Shown here: piece after piece, positions 8,108 to 16,527 of the stretch
Layout of the letters: each line of letters opens with the position of its first letter
Position numbering within the stretch: position 1 is the first letter of the stretch
DNA from: Erginobacter sp964587835
Lineage (GTDB): Bacteria > Auribacterota > Erginobacteria > Erginobacterales > Erginobacteraceae
Direction: 5' to 3'
Assembly: GCA_964587835.1 (NCBI GenBank)
Contig: CAZPMN010000014.1
Location: forward strand, 1 to 61,494
Length of the DNA: 61,494 nt
Notes under the pieces: generated by a model
What the model was told of the DNA's origin: nothing
Seen by the model: only the letters and a program-made list of their open reading frames with translations
The model's database searches: none
Translations under genes and position numbers: made by a program

Positions 8108-8347
8108 TCAGACATTAAGTCGCTTGAAAATATCCCCGACCGTATCCGATGGGCGGGCCCCTTTCTCCATCCAGTAACGGGCCCGTTCACCGTCCACCAC
8201 CGCCGCGGACTGCCCCTGCTTGGGATCGTAATGCCCGATCTTCTCAATGAACCGACCGTCGCGCGGATTGCGCGAATCGGTTACCACAATCCGGTAATGG
8301 GGTTGTTTCTTGCCCCCTTCCCTTCTCAACCTGATCACAACGGCCAA
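8108..8347 (-). CDS. rpsP: 30S ribosomal protein S16
   Basis: A 79-residue S16 with the standard start AVVIRLRREGGKKQPHYRI, VVTDSRNPRDGRFIEKIGHY and DPKQGQSAAVVDGERARYWM. The gene overlaps the end of ffh by 13 bp, showing tight coupling within the ffh-rpsP-khpA line. Length is normal. Confidence 0.97.
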   Translation of the reverse strand: MAVVIRLRREGGKKQPHYRIVVTDSRNPRDGRFIEKIGHYDPKQGQSAAVVDGERARYWMEKGARPSDTVGDIFKRLNV

Positions 8348-9651
8348 TTGACACCTCCTATCGATAAATTCTTCTTCATGGACCCCGCCTTTACCATCAT
8401 CTTCTTCAGTAATCTGAATTGTTTCAAGAGCTGGTTAACTTCCGGAACACTGGTCCCGCTGCCCCGGGCGATCCGCTCCCGCCGACTCCCGTCGATAATC
8501 TCCGGACGGGCCCGCTCGCCGGGAGTCATCGAATCAAGAATAGCCTCCATCCGCCGGATCTTTCCGGAGCCGTCCTCCAGCCCGGCCAAGCCGGCGGGAA
8601 GCATTCCGGCGATCGATTCCCAGGAGCCGATCTTTTTCAGACTGCTCAGCTGGCCCCGGAAATCCTCGAGATCGATCGAAGCCTTTTTCCACTTCCTCTC
8701 CAGCTTCCCGGCTTCCTCCCGGTCGAGGGCGGCCTGAGCCTTCTCGGCCAGGCTGATTATATCCCCCATCCCGAGAATTCTCGAGACGATCCGACCCGGG
8801 TCGAAGGGAACCAGGTCTTCCGGTTTCTCCCCGGTACCGACCAGCTTGATCGGCCGGCCGGTGACCGCTCGCAGCGAGATCGCCGCGCCCCCCCGGGCAT
8901 CCCCGTCCAGCTTGGTCAGGATCGCCCCGGTCAGCTCCACCTGCCGATTGAACTCCAGGGCGGTATTGACCGCGTCCTGGCCGGTCATCGCGTCCAGAAC
9001 CAGCAGGGTCTCGGCGGGCGAGAACTCCTCCCGGATCTTGCCGATCTCCGACATCATCTCCCGGTCAACGTGCAGCCGGCCGGCGGTATCGACAATCACC
9101 GCGGGCAGGGACCGGGAGCGGGCACACTCTATCGCATCGGCGATGATTTTCAAAGGAGAATCTGTCCGGGCGGAGTAGGTCTCCACCCCGATCTTTTCCC
9201 CCAGAACCTTTAACTGCTCGGCCGCGGCCGGGCGGCGCAGATCCGCCGCCACCAACAGGGAGGAGAGCTTGCGCTCCCGGCGCAGGAAGGCGGCCAGCTT
9301 GGCGGCGGTGGTGGTCTTGCCCGACCCCTGGAGTCCGGCTAAGAGGATCACGGCCGGGTCCCCGGAAAGTTCGAGGGCCGAATCGGGAGCGGTCATAAAC
9401 TCCACCAGCCGGTCGTGGAAGATCTGGACGAACTGCTGACCGGGCTTGAGACTGCGCAGAACCTTCTCCCCCCGGGCGTCTTCGCCGATCCGCTCCATCA
9501 GGTCCTTGACCACCCGGTAATGGACGTCGGCGTCCAGCAGCGCCAGCTTGATCTCCCGCAGCGTCCGGGAGACATTCTTCTCGCTGAGGGTCGCCTGGCC
9601 CCGGACCTGCTTGAAGATATCCTGGAATTTCCCCGCTATTCTCTCAAACAT
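8335..9651 (-). CDS. ffh: Signal recognition particle protein Ffh
   Basis: Ffh binds signal peptides with 4.5S RNA and delivers ribosomes to FtsY. The 438-residue protein has an N domain, then the G domain with LAGLQGSGKTTTAAKLAAFL (P-loop), AADLRRPAAAEQL, VIVDTAGRLHVD, LTKLDGDARGGAAIS and GTGEKPEDLVPFDP, and an M domain with DFRGQLSSLKKIGSWESIAG and the RNA-binding RRERIARGSGTSVPEVNQLL. All are intact. The gene ends inside the start of rpsP. Confidence 0.97.
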   Translation of the reverse strand: MFERIAGKFQDIFKQVRGQATLSEKNVSRTLREIKLALLDADVHYRVVKDLMERIGEDARGEKVLRSLKPGQQFVQIFHDRLVEFMTAPDSALELSGDPAVILLAGLQGSGKTTTAAKLAAFLRRERKLSSLLVAADLRRPAAAEQLKVLGEKIGVETYSARTDSPLKIIADAIECARSRSLPAVIVDTAGRLHVDREMMSEIGKIREEFSPAETLLVLDAMTGQDAVNTALEFNRQVELTGAILTKLDGDARGGAAISLRAVTGRPIKLVGTGEKPEDLVPFDPGRIVSRILGMGDIISLAEKAQAALDREEAGKLERKWKKASIDLEDFRGQLSSLKKIGSWESIAGMLPAGLAGLEDGSGKIRRMEAILDSMTPGERARPEIIDGSRRERIARGSGTSVPEVNQLLKQFRLLKKMMVKAGSMKKNLSIGGVNWPL

Positions 9652-9654
9652 AAA

Positions 9655-10992
9655 TTAGCTCCCTCCGGTCGCTAATTTATCGGAGGAATACTCTGCTCCG
9701 GATCCATCGGCGCGCATAGCGACTGACTCTTCTTTCACTCTCCGGACCGTGGCCCCGAGGGCGGTAAGCTTATCTTCCATCTTTTCGTAGCCGCGGTCGA
9801 GGTGGTAGACCCGCCGGACCACCGTTCTCCCCTCGGCGACCAGCCCGGCCAGAACCAGGGCGGCCGAGGCCCGCAGGTCCGAGGCCATCACCTGGGCCCC
9901 GGAGAGCTTCCGGCCGCCCCGGACCAGGGCGGCCGGCCCTTCCAGCGAGATCTCGGCCCCCAGGCGGTTGAGTTCGGCGATGTGCATAAACCGCTCGGGG
10001 TAAACCTTCTCGACGATTACGCTGATTCCTTTTACGGTGGAGAGGAGAACCATCATCTGGGCCTGGAGGTCAGTGGGGAACCCGGGGTAAGGCAGGGTGA
10101 TGATATCCACCGGGGAGAGCTTCCCCGCCCGGCCGACGGTGATCCGGTCCCGACCCCGATCTATCCCCACCCCCATCGTCTCCAGCCGCTCGAGGAGGGC
10201 ATCAAGGTGATCGGACCGGGCCGAACGGACGGTGACCTCACCACTGGTCAGGGCTCCGGCGATCAGGTAGGTGCCCGCCTCGATCCGATCCGGGATCACT
10301 TCATATTCGACGGGCTGCAGCTCATCCACCCCTTCCACCGTGATCCGGGGCGAGCCGGCCCCGGAGATCCGGCCTCCCATCCGGTTGAGAAAACCGGCCA
10401 GGTCAACCACTTCCGGCTCGCAGGCGGCGCCGATGATCGTCGTTCTCCCCCCCGCCCGAACGGCGGCCAGAAGAACGTTGCAGGTCGCCCCCACACTGGA
10501 TCCGAACCTCCCTCCGAGGTAGATCTCCGCGCCCTGCAGGCGTTCGGCCCGCGCCTCGATGTAGCCGTGCTCGATCCGGACCCGGGCGGAGAGCGCCTCC
10601 AGCCCCTTGAGGTGGAGGTCGATCGGACGGGGACCGATCACGCACCCGCCGGGGATGGAGACCCGGGCCCGGCCCAGCCGGCCGAGCAAGGCCCCCAGAA
10701 CCAGGACCGAGGCCCGCATCTTCCTGACCAGTTCGTAGGGAGCGGCGGCGGCGGCCAGGGCGGCGGCATCAATCTCCAGGGTATGGGGACCGGTCCAGTC
10801 GCAGCGGACGCCCAGGTGGCCGAAGATCTGGAGCATGGTCTCGATATCCCGCAGCCGGGGGACGCGGTGGATCACCGACCGACCCGGGGCCAGGAGGGCC
10901 GCGGCCATAATCGGCAGGGCGGCGTTCTTCGCCCCGCTGATCTCCACCTCCCCCTCCAGGGGACGGGCACCGATTATTTCAATATTCTCCAT
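9655..10992 (-). CDS. murA: UDP-N-acetylglucosamine 1-carboxyvinyltransferase
   Basis: MurA makes the first committed step of peptidoglycan synthesis, adding enolpyruvate to UDP-GlcNAc. The 445-residue protein shows LEGEVEISGAKNAALPIMAA near the N-terminus, the fosfomycin-target cysteine in IPGGCVIGPRPIDLHLKGLE, and PYPGFPTDLQAQMMVLLSTV. Presence of the cysteine predicts fosfomycin binding. It overlaps the end of prmC by 14 bp, which shows that translation of the repeat-interrupted prmC must run to its natural end. A peptidoglycan wall follows. Confidence 0.97.
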   Translation of the reverse strand: MENIEIIGARPLEGEVEISGAKNAALPIMAAALLAPGRSVIHRVPRLRDIETMLQIFGHLGVRCDWTGPHTLEIDAAALAAAAAPYELVRKMRASVLVLGALLGRLGRARVSIPGGCVIGPRPIDLHLKGLEALSARVRIEHGYIEARAERLQGAEIYLGGRFGSSVGATCNVLLAAVRAGGRTTIIGAACEPEVVDLAGFLNRMGGRISGAGSPRITVEGVDELQPVEYEVIPDRIEAGTYLIAGALTSGEVTVRSARSDHLDALLERLETMGVGIDRGRDRITVGRAGKLSPVDIITLPYPGFPTDLQAQMMVLLSTVKGISVIVEKVYPERFMHIAELNRLGAEISLEGPAALVRGGRKLSGAQVMASDLRASAALVLAGLVAEGRTVVRRVYHLDRGYEKMEDKLTALGATVRRVKEESVAMRADGSGAEYSSDKLATGGS

Positions 10993-12181
10993 TACGCTTA
11001 CCGAATACCGCCACCCGGTCCCGCCCGCAGTAGTCTTTCACCAGTTCAATAAACTCCAAGCTTCTCGCACCGCTATCTGTCATTGCGAGCGCCGGAGGGG
11101 AGAAGCAATCTCTAACTCCGGGCGGATCGGCGGCATTTTCGCCGGGGTGAGATTGCTTCGTCGCCCTCACTTCGTTCAGGCTCCTCGCAATGACAGGTGA
11201 TGGACCGGAGCCGATTGACAAAACATGAGCCTGTACTTCCCCCGGGCTCGATCCGCTGCCGGCAATGACCGAGGCTGTCAAGGCCGGCGACTGACTTACC
11301 AGGGCTGGTGCGGCCGAGACCTGACTGACCGGGGTTGCTGAGTCCGCCAGCATCCGCACCGCGGGCCCTTGAGAGGCTCCAATCTCGATCATCAGCCGGC
11401 CGCCGGCCCGGAGGAAGAGAGGGGTCCCGGCGACCAACCGCCGGATAACCGCCAGCCCGTCCTCGCCCCCGTCCAGGGCTTGCCGGGGCTCGTATCTTCC
11501 GACCTCGGGTTCGGCGGAGGCGATCTCATCCCGCCCCAGGTAAGGGGGGTTGGAGACAATCAGGTCCACTCCCCTACCCCGCCGGTCATCCCAAGGACCA
11601 AAGAGATCTCCAGCCCGGAAATCTATCCTCTCTTCCAGGCCCAGCCGGACGGCGTTCTCCCGGGCCAGGGCCAGGGCGGCGGGGGAGATATCCGAAACCC
11701 CGATCCGCGCTCCGGGCAACTGCCGGGCCAGGGCCAGGGCGATCGCTCCCGAGCCGCCGCCGATCTCGATCACCTCCGGGTCGGACCGCCCGGCGAGAAA
11801 CTCTAAGGCTTTCTCCACCAGCAACTCGGTCTCCGGACGGGGGATGAGGGCCCGGGGGTCGCAATCCAGGATCAGGTCGTGAAATCCCGCCCACCCCAGG
11901 ATGTAGGCAAGCGGACGGCGGGTCCGACGGGCCGTTAGGAGCTGTTGGAACTTTGCCGCTTCGGCGGAACTGAGGACTGTCTCCCGCTCCAGGATCAACC
12001 GCCAGGGTTCTACCCCGAGGCAGTGAGCCAGAAGAGCTTCGGCGTCCCGCCGGGGGTTCTCCACTCCGGCGGCGGACAGCATTTCCTCCCCTTCCCAAAG
12101 GGCGTTTTCGGTCGTAACCGCGGCCGTCCGGGAAATACCCTGTGCCGCCCCCTGCGGGGGCTCTGTTGTTATTTCGTACAT
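10979..12181 (-). CDS. prmC: Release factor glutamine methyltransferase with in-frame repeat insertion
   Basis: PrmC methylates the GGQ glutamine of release factors; prfA is its upstream neighbour. Core motifs are intact: RRPLAYILGWAGFHDLILD, IPRPETELLVEKAL, VIEIGGGSGAIALALARQLP and the N-P-P-Y catalytic motif in LIVSNPPYLGRDEI. At 400 residues it is about 110 longer than usual. Roughly 90 extra residues separate GASQGPAVRMLAD from the expected C-terminal strand LEFIELVKDYCGRDRVAVF. The extra DNA (about 11060-11340) contains a full 120-bp copy of the dispersed palindromic repeat, exactly 40 codons. The start also runs through a small hairpin repeat near 12150. Confidence 0.93.
   Translation of the reverse strand: MYEITTEPPQGAAQGISRTAAVTTENALWEGEEMLSAAGVENPRRDAEALLAHCLGVEPWRLILERETVLSSAEAAKFQQLLTARRTRRPLAYILGWAGFHDLILDCDPRALIPRPETELLVEKALEFLAGRSDPEVIEIGGGSGAIALALARQLPGARIGVSDISPAALALARENAVRLGLEERIDFRAGDLFGPWDDRRGRGVDLIVSNPPYLGRDEIASAEPEVGRYEPRQALDGGEDGLAVIRRLVAGTPLFLRAGGRLMIEIGASQGPAVRMLADSATPVSQVSAAPALVSQSPALTASVIAGSGSSPGEVQAHVLSIGSGPSPVIARSLNEVRATKQSHPGENAADPPGVRDCFSPPALAMTDSGARSLEFIELVKDYCGRDRVAVFGKRNGEY
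11077..11196. repeat. Full 120-bp dispersed palindromic repeat inside prmC
   Basis: Outer arms CTGTCATTGCGAG (11077-11089) and CTCGCAATGACAG (11184-11196) are perfect reverse complements. Inner arms GAAGCAATCTC and GAGATTGCTTCG are also complementary. The length of 120 bp preserves the prmC reading frame. Relatives lie at 6158, 14085, 39537 and 57631. Confidence 0.9.
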
Positions 12182-12523
12182 CTTATTGCCCGGGCTGACG
12201 CCCGGGGCTAATTATGTTTCGCCCGCTGCGCGGGCTCCAGCTTCTTTCAGACCCCTGCCGGTTTATCCGGCAGGTGAATCAGTTCAAAGGCTACCTCCCG
12301 GCGGGCCTGCCCCTCCCCCCTGCCCCCCTCCTCACGGGGAGGGGGAAAAGGGTGGGGCGCGCCATGTTATGTAGCTTCTGAACTTTCCCTCCGGCGGGAC
12401 AAGCCCGCCGGGGGTGCTGCTGATTTCGATCCTGATAGGGGGGCGAGGCATGCCTCGCCCCTACACCGCGGGGACGTCGATCCCGACTCCGTCCGCCGTA
12501 GCCTTGGCGAAGGCGGATAGCGA
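12182..12523. repeat. Repeat-filled gap between prmC and prfA
   Basis: This 342-bp gap has no credible gene. It strings together hairpins: GCCCGGGCTGACGCCCGGGGC (12188-12208, given here as its arms GCCCGGG and CCCGGGGC), CCTGCCGGTTTATCCGGCAGG as arms CCTGCCGG/CCGGCAGG near 12247, a CCCCTCC...GGGGAGGGGG unit near 12310-12345, a CGGCGGGACAAGCCCGCCG hairpin near 12391, and the palindrome GGGGCGAGGCATGCCTCGCC near 12441. A second copy of the last, near 12541-12568, lies inside the end of prfA. Confidence 0.8.
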
Positions 12524-13681
12524 TTATCCCGCGGGCGGTAAGGGCGAGGAACGCCTCGCCCCTACATCCTCCAACCGCTGTTCCCGCTCCCATTCCTGGA
12601 GTTTCTCGACCAGTTCATCGAGGTCTCCGGCCAGAACCCCCTCCAAGCGGTGAAGGGAGAAACCTATCCGGTGATCGGTGACCCTGTTCTGAGGAAAGTT
12701 GTAGGTCCGGATCTTGTCGGAACGGTCGCCGCTCTTGACCTGGGCCTTCCGCTGTCGGGAGAGCTCCGCCTCCCGCTCCTCCTCCATCTTCCGGTAGATC
12801 CGGGCCCGCAGGACCTTGAGCGCGGCCGCCTTGTTCTTGTGTTGGGATTTCTCGTCCTGGCAGCTGACCACCATCCCGGTGGGGATATGGGTGATCCGGA
12901 CCGCGGAATAGGTGGTGTTGACTGACTGGCCTCCGGGTCCGGAGGAACAAAACCGATCTATTCTCAGATCCTCCGGCCGGATCACTACTTCCAGATCCTC
13001 GACTTCCGGGAGAACGGCGACCGTGGCGGCCGAGGTATGAATCCGGCCCTGGGCCTCGGTCTCGGGAACCCGTTGGACCCGGTGGACTCCGCTCTCGTGC
13101 TTGAAAAGCCGATAGGCGGCCTCCCCGGAGACGGCAAAGGTGACTTCCTTCAACCCCCCCTGGGCCGCGGGGTGGGTATCAAGGCTCTCCACGACCAGAC
13201 CCTTGGCTTCGGCGTAGCGGGTATACATCTTGAAGAGATCGAGGGCGAAGAGGGCGGCCTCCTCTCCGCCGGTCCCGGAGCGGATTTCCACGATGATATT
13301 CCTTTCATCGCGCTCGTCCGGCGGGACCAGAAGGGTCTCGCCTTCCCGTCCCAGGCGGGCCTGCTCCATCTCCAGGGTCTCGATCTCCGCCCGAGCCAGG
13401 GCCCGCAATTCCGGGTCTTCCCCCTCCGCCTCGGCCAGACTCCGGCTTTCGGCGAGCTGCCGGCCCACCGCCTGGTAGCGTCGGTAGAGGGTGACCAGCT
13501 TCTCCAGCCGGGCGTATTCCTGACCCAGCCGGCGGAAACGCTGGGGGTTGGCGGCGGTCTCGGGATCGGCCAAAAGCCGCTCGGTCTGCTTCAACTTGTC
13601 GGCCGATTCCTCGAGCAGCTCACCAAACCGCTCCCGAAAACCCTGGTCGTCAAAAGGAGGGGGAAATTGTTCCGCGGGCAT
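12524..13681 (-). CDS. prfA: Peptide chain release factor 1
   Basis: RF1 terminates translation at UAA and UAG. The 385-residue protein has the stop-codon-reading P-x-T motif in RVPETEAQGRIHTSA and the catalytic GGQ in SSGPGGQSVNTTYSAVRITH. Other hallmarks are IRSGTGGEEAALFALDLFKM and IRTYNFPQNRVTDHRIGFSL. The normal end is near GVLAGDLDELVEKLQEWERE; the last 20 or so residues (VGARRSSPLPPAG and before) come from a dispersed repeat that replaced the original stop. Upstream is rpmE and downstream prmC, the conserved order. Confidence 0.96.
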   Translation of the reverse strand: MPAEQFPPPFDDQGFRERFGELLEESADKLKQTERLLADPETAANPQRFRRLGQEYARLEKLVTLYRRYQAVGRQLAESRSLAEAEGEDPELRALARAEIETLEMEQARLGREGETLLVPPDERDERNIIVEIRSGTGGEEAALFALDLFKMYTRYAEAKGLVVESLDTHPAAQGGLKEVTFAVSGEAAYRLFKHESGVHRVQRVPETEAQGRIHTSAATVAVLPEVEDLEVVIRPEDLRIDRFCSSGPGGQSVNTTYSAVRITHIPTGMVVSCQDEKSQHKNKAAALKVLRARIYRKMEEEREAELSRQRKAQVKSGDRSDKIRTYNFPQNRVTDHRIGFSLHRLEGVLAGDLDELVEKLQEWEREQRLEDVGARRSSPLPPAG

Positions 13682-13756
13682 GGCGATCTCTCCGGCAAAC
13701 GGGCCGCCGGCGGGGGAAAGGAGGGGACCCCGGGGTTGGCACCGGGAGGGGAAGGG

Positions 13757-13957
13757 TTATTCCATCCCGTACTTGCGCTTGAAGCGCTCCACCCGGCCTT
13801 CGGTATCGAGATACTTCTGTTTCCCGGTATAAAACGGGTGGCACTGGGAACAGACCCCGACCTTGATATTCTGCTTGGTCGAGCGGGTGCGAATCGTCGC
13901 CCCGCAGGCGCAGACGATGGTGGTCTCAGTGTATTCGGGGTGAATCTTGGGTTTCAT
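13757..13957 (-). CDS. rpmE: 50S ribosomal protein L31, zinc-binding type
   Basis: A 66-residue L31 starting MKPKIHPEYTETTIVCACGA. The zinc ligands C-x-C and C-S-Q-C-H are present, so this is the zinc-containing (C+) form, followed by the family ending HPFYTGKQKYLDTEGRVERF. It lies between rho and prfA as in many bacteria. Length is normal. Confidence 0.96.
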   Translation of the reverse strand: MKPKIHPEYTETTIVCACGATIRTRSTKQNIKVGVCSQCHPFYTGKQKYLDTEGRVERFKRKYGME

Positions 13958-14084
13958 TATTTTTTTCTCCGAAAAAAATAGTGATGGATACTTATTCCAT
14001 ATTTAAGGCTGGAGATCAGATTACTCGGGAATTAGCAAAGTTCAATGTTTTTCTTGCCAACCACCCGGTCCGGGATAATCGCCG

Positions 14085-14212
14085 GGATGAGATTGCTTCG
14101 GGTCCGCCGCTTCGCGGCAGCCCCTCGCAATGACCAGGAGGGACGAACCCCAAACAAAAACGGAATGAGATTGCCTCGGGCCTTACGCTTCCTCGCAATG
14201 ACTTTGTTTTTC
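14085..14212. repeat. Two half-copies of the dispersed palindromic repeat
   Basis: The 260-bp gap between rho and rpmE holds GAGATTGCTTCGGGTC...CCTCGCAATGACC (about 14087-14135) and GAGATTGCCTCGGG...CCTCGCAATGACT (about 14166-14204) in the same direction. No gene is seen in 13958-14217. Confidence 0.75.
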
Positions 14213-14217
14213 GCGAA

Positions 14218-15591
14218 TTACGTGTTGAGGGACATCAGGAATTCGGCGTTGGTTTTGCTCTTCTTCAATTTGGAGAGGAGCAACTCCATCGCCTCCACCG
14301 GCTGCATGGTGGAGAGAGCCTTGCGCAACAGCCAGATCCGGTTGAGTTCGTCGGGATGGAGGAGCAACTCCTCTTTCCGAGTCCCGGACTTCTCGATATT
14401 GATCGAGGGGAAGATCCTCTTCTCGGTCAGCTTGCGGTCGAGGTTGATCTCCATGTTCCCGGTACCCTTGAACTCCTCGAAGATCACCCCGTCCATCTTG
14501 CTCCCGGTCTCGATCAGGGCGGTGGCCAGGATGGTCAGGCTCCCCCCTTCCTCGATATTCCGGGCGGCGCCGAAGAACTTCTTCGGTTTGATCAGCGCGC
14601 TCGACTCGATCCCCCCGGAGAGCACCTTGCCGGAATGGGGCTGCAGGGTGTTGTAGGCCCGGGCCAGGCGGGTGATGCTGTCGAGCAGGATCACCACGTC
14701 CATCCCGTGCTCCACCAGCCGCTTGGCTTTCTCTATCACGATCTCCGCCACCCTCACGTGCCGGTCCGGGGTCTCGTCAAAGGTGGAAGAGATTACCTCG
14801 GCGTTGTGAACCGAACGCTGGAAGTCGGTTACTTCCTCCGGGCGCTCGTCGATCAGGAGCACGATCAGCTTCACTTCCGGATTGTTGAGGGTGATGGCGT
14901 TGGCCAGCCCCTTTAAGATCATCGTCTTCCCGGTCCGGGGGGCGGCCACGATCAGGCCCCGCTGGCCCTTCCCGACCGGGGTCAGCAGATCCATCACCCG
15001 CATTGATATGTCATCGTTTTTTGACTCCAAGATCAACCGTTCCTCGGGGTAGAGCGGGGTCAGGTTGTCGAAGTGGGTCTTCCCCTTGGAGACGCCCGGG
15101 GGGAGGTAGTTGATCGCCTCCACCCGGAGCAGGGCGAAGAACCGCTCCCGGGCCTTCGGCGAACGGATCTGCCCGGAGACGGTGTCGCCGCTGCGGAGGT
15201 CAAACTTGCGAATCTGGGAGGGAGAGATGTAGATATCCTCGGTGCAGGCTATGTAGTTGTAATTGGGGGAACGGAGGAATCCGAACCCGTCGGGAAGGAT
15301 CTCCAGAACCCCCTCCCCGAACATCGCCCCGTTCTGCTCCGCCCGGGCCTTGAGAATCTCGAAGATCAGGGCCGGCTTCTTCATCGAACGGGCCGAGGGA
15401 ACATTCAACTCCCGGGCCATTTCGAGCAGGGCGGAGACGGTCATCCCCTGGAGTTTGCCCATATCAAGTGGGGTCTTGCCGGAGGCAATCGCCGCCTCCT
15501 TCTCCTTCTTGACGGCGGCGGCTTCCTGCTCCACCGTCTCCTCCATTATCTCATTTTCCTGCTTGTCCGGTTTCTTGCCTGACGGAACCAT
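14218..15591 (-). CDS. rho: Transcription termination factor Rho
   Basis: Rho is the hexameric RNA helicase that ends transcription. The 457-residue protein has a charged N-terminal extension (about 40 residues), the Rho N domain with GKLQGMTVSALLEMARELNV, an RNA-binding cold-shock-like domain with GEGVLEILPDGFGFLRSPNY, and the ATPase with P-loop GLIVAAPRTGKTMILKGLAN, VKLIVLLIDERPEEVTDFQR and the Q/R-loop region. ATG 15591 is supported by AAGGAGG upstream; internal ATG 15546 would also work. All catalytic motifs are present. Confidence 0.96.
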   Translation of the reverse strand: MVPSGKKPDKQENEIMEETVEQEAAAVKKEKEAAIASGKTPLDMGKLQGMTVSALLEMARELNVPSARSMKKPALIFEILKARAEQNGAMFGEGVLEILPDGFGFLRSPNYNYIACTEDIYISPSQIRKFDLRSGDTVSGQIRSPKARERFFALLRVEAINYLPPGVSKGKTHFDNLTPLYPEERLILESKNDDISMRVMDLLTPVGKGQRGLIVAAPRTGKTMILKGLANAITLNNPEVKLIVLLIDERPEEVTDFQRSVHNAEVISSTFDETPDRHVRVAEIVIEKAKRLVEHGMDVVILLDSITRLARAYNTLQPHSGKVLSGGIESSALIKPKKFFGAARNIEEGGSLTILATALIETGSKMDGVIFEEFKGTGNMEINLDRKLTEKRIFPSINIEKSGTRKEELLLHPDELNRIWLLRKALSTMQPVEAMELLLSKLKKSKTNAEFLMSLNT

Positions 15592-15604
15592 TCTCTTTCC
15601 TCCT

Positions 15605-15900
15605 TGAGTCTAGAAATTACACTAATTACTTTGAATTCTCCCCCACCTCACACCCTCTCAATCCACGAATTACACTAATTACCACGAATTTTTTTAGAGT
15701 CCTCTACCTCGGCCCCCTAACCTGATGGTAAGCGGTAAGCAGTAAGCAGTAAGCAACAGTATCGTGGTATCGCCCTTCGGGCTTGCTGGATCAGAATGCC
15801 TCCGGCATTCCTTGCAGTAGATGCAGTATCGCTCCGCTGTGACAGGCATTCATCATCGCATAGCGCATAGCGCCCCTAATAACCGCATACTGCATACCGC
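15605..15900. repeat. Short-period repeats between coaE and rho
   Basis: This 309-bp gap has no gene. It holds ACGAATTACACTAATTACCA-type 10-bp period repeats (15612-15695), a GGTAAGCAGTAAGCAGTAAGC-type 7-bp period run (15730-15755), and GCGCATAGCGC / ACCGCATACTGCATACCGC motifs (15860-15915). The last run continues into the 3' end of coaE. Confidence 0.75.
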
Positions 15901-16527
15901 TTACCGATTACCGCTTACCATTCCCCATTCCCTATTCCCCAATTCTTCCCAGATCTCCTCCACCTGTCTCCTGGTCTCGGCGAGGGTACCGTTGTTGTCG
16001 ATGACGAAATCCGCTCGTCGGGATTTCTCGGCCAGAGGCAGCTGGGCCGCCCGACGGCGGGCAATCTCCTCTTGGCTCATCCCCCGGGCGGCGGACGTCC
16101 GTTCTTGAACGATCTCAGGCCCGGCGATCACCGTCACGATACGGTCGAAAGCATCGGCGAGCCCGGCTTCAAAGAGGAGCGGGATCACCGCCACCCGAAT
16201 CGCTTTCGGGGAACGGGCCATCCACTCCTCGATCTTCCGGACCACCCCCGGATGGATAATTTGGTTCAGCTTTTTCAGCAGCCGCGGATCGGAAAAAACT
16301 TCCCCGGCCAGGGCCTTCCGGTCGATCCGCCCGCCGGCACTGAGAAACCGGTCGCCGAATTCTTCGATGACCTGCCGGTATTCCTTTCGACCGGGCTGGA
16401 GAGAATCCCGGGCCAGTTCATCGGCATCGACGATCCCGGCGCCCAGTTCCCGGAAGATCTCGGCCACGGTCGTTTTCCCGGTCCCGAATCCTCCGGTCAA
16501 CCCGACCTTGAGACCGGGATCACCCAT
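15901..16527 (-). CDS. coaE: Dephospho-CoA kinase
   Basis: CoaE phosphorylates dephospho-CoA in the last step of CoA synthesis. The 208-residue protein starts at ATG 16527 (preceded by GGGGAG and overlapping the end of polA by 8 bp) and shows the P-loop LKVGLTGGFGTGKTTVAEIF, the D-A-D-E motif in GAGIVDADELARDSLQPG, and IIHPGVVRKIEEWMARSPKA. The last dozen residues, GNREWGMVSGNR, are encoded by low-complexity repeat DNA (GGGAATAGGGAATGGGGAATG), so the natural C-terminus has been extended by repeat sequence. Confidence 0.94.
   Translation of the reverse strand: MGDPGLKVGLTGGFGTGKTTVAEIFRELGAGIVDADELARDSLQPGRKEYRQVIEEFGDRFLSAGGRIDRKALAGEVFSDPRLLKKLNQIIHPGVVRKIEEWMARSPKAIRVAVIPLLFEAGLADAFDRIVTVIAGPEIVQERTSAARGMSQEEIARRRAAQLPLAEKSRRADFVIDNNGTLAETRRQVEEIWEELGNREWGMVSGNR

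Noticed and set aside
11586..12098. Long alternative frames opposite or within prmC, murA and other GC-rich genes
   Set aside because: High GC content leaves long open shadow frames; their composition is Arg/Pro/Gly-rich and they lack any family motif.
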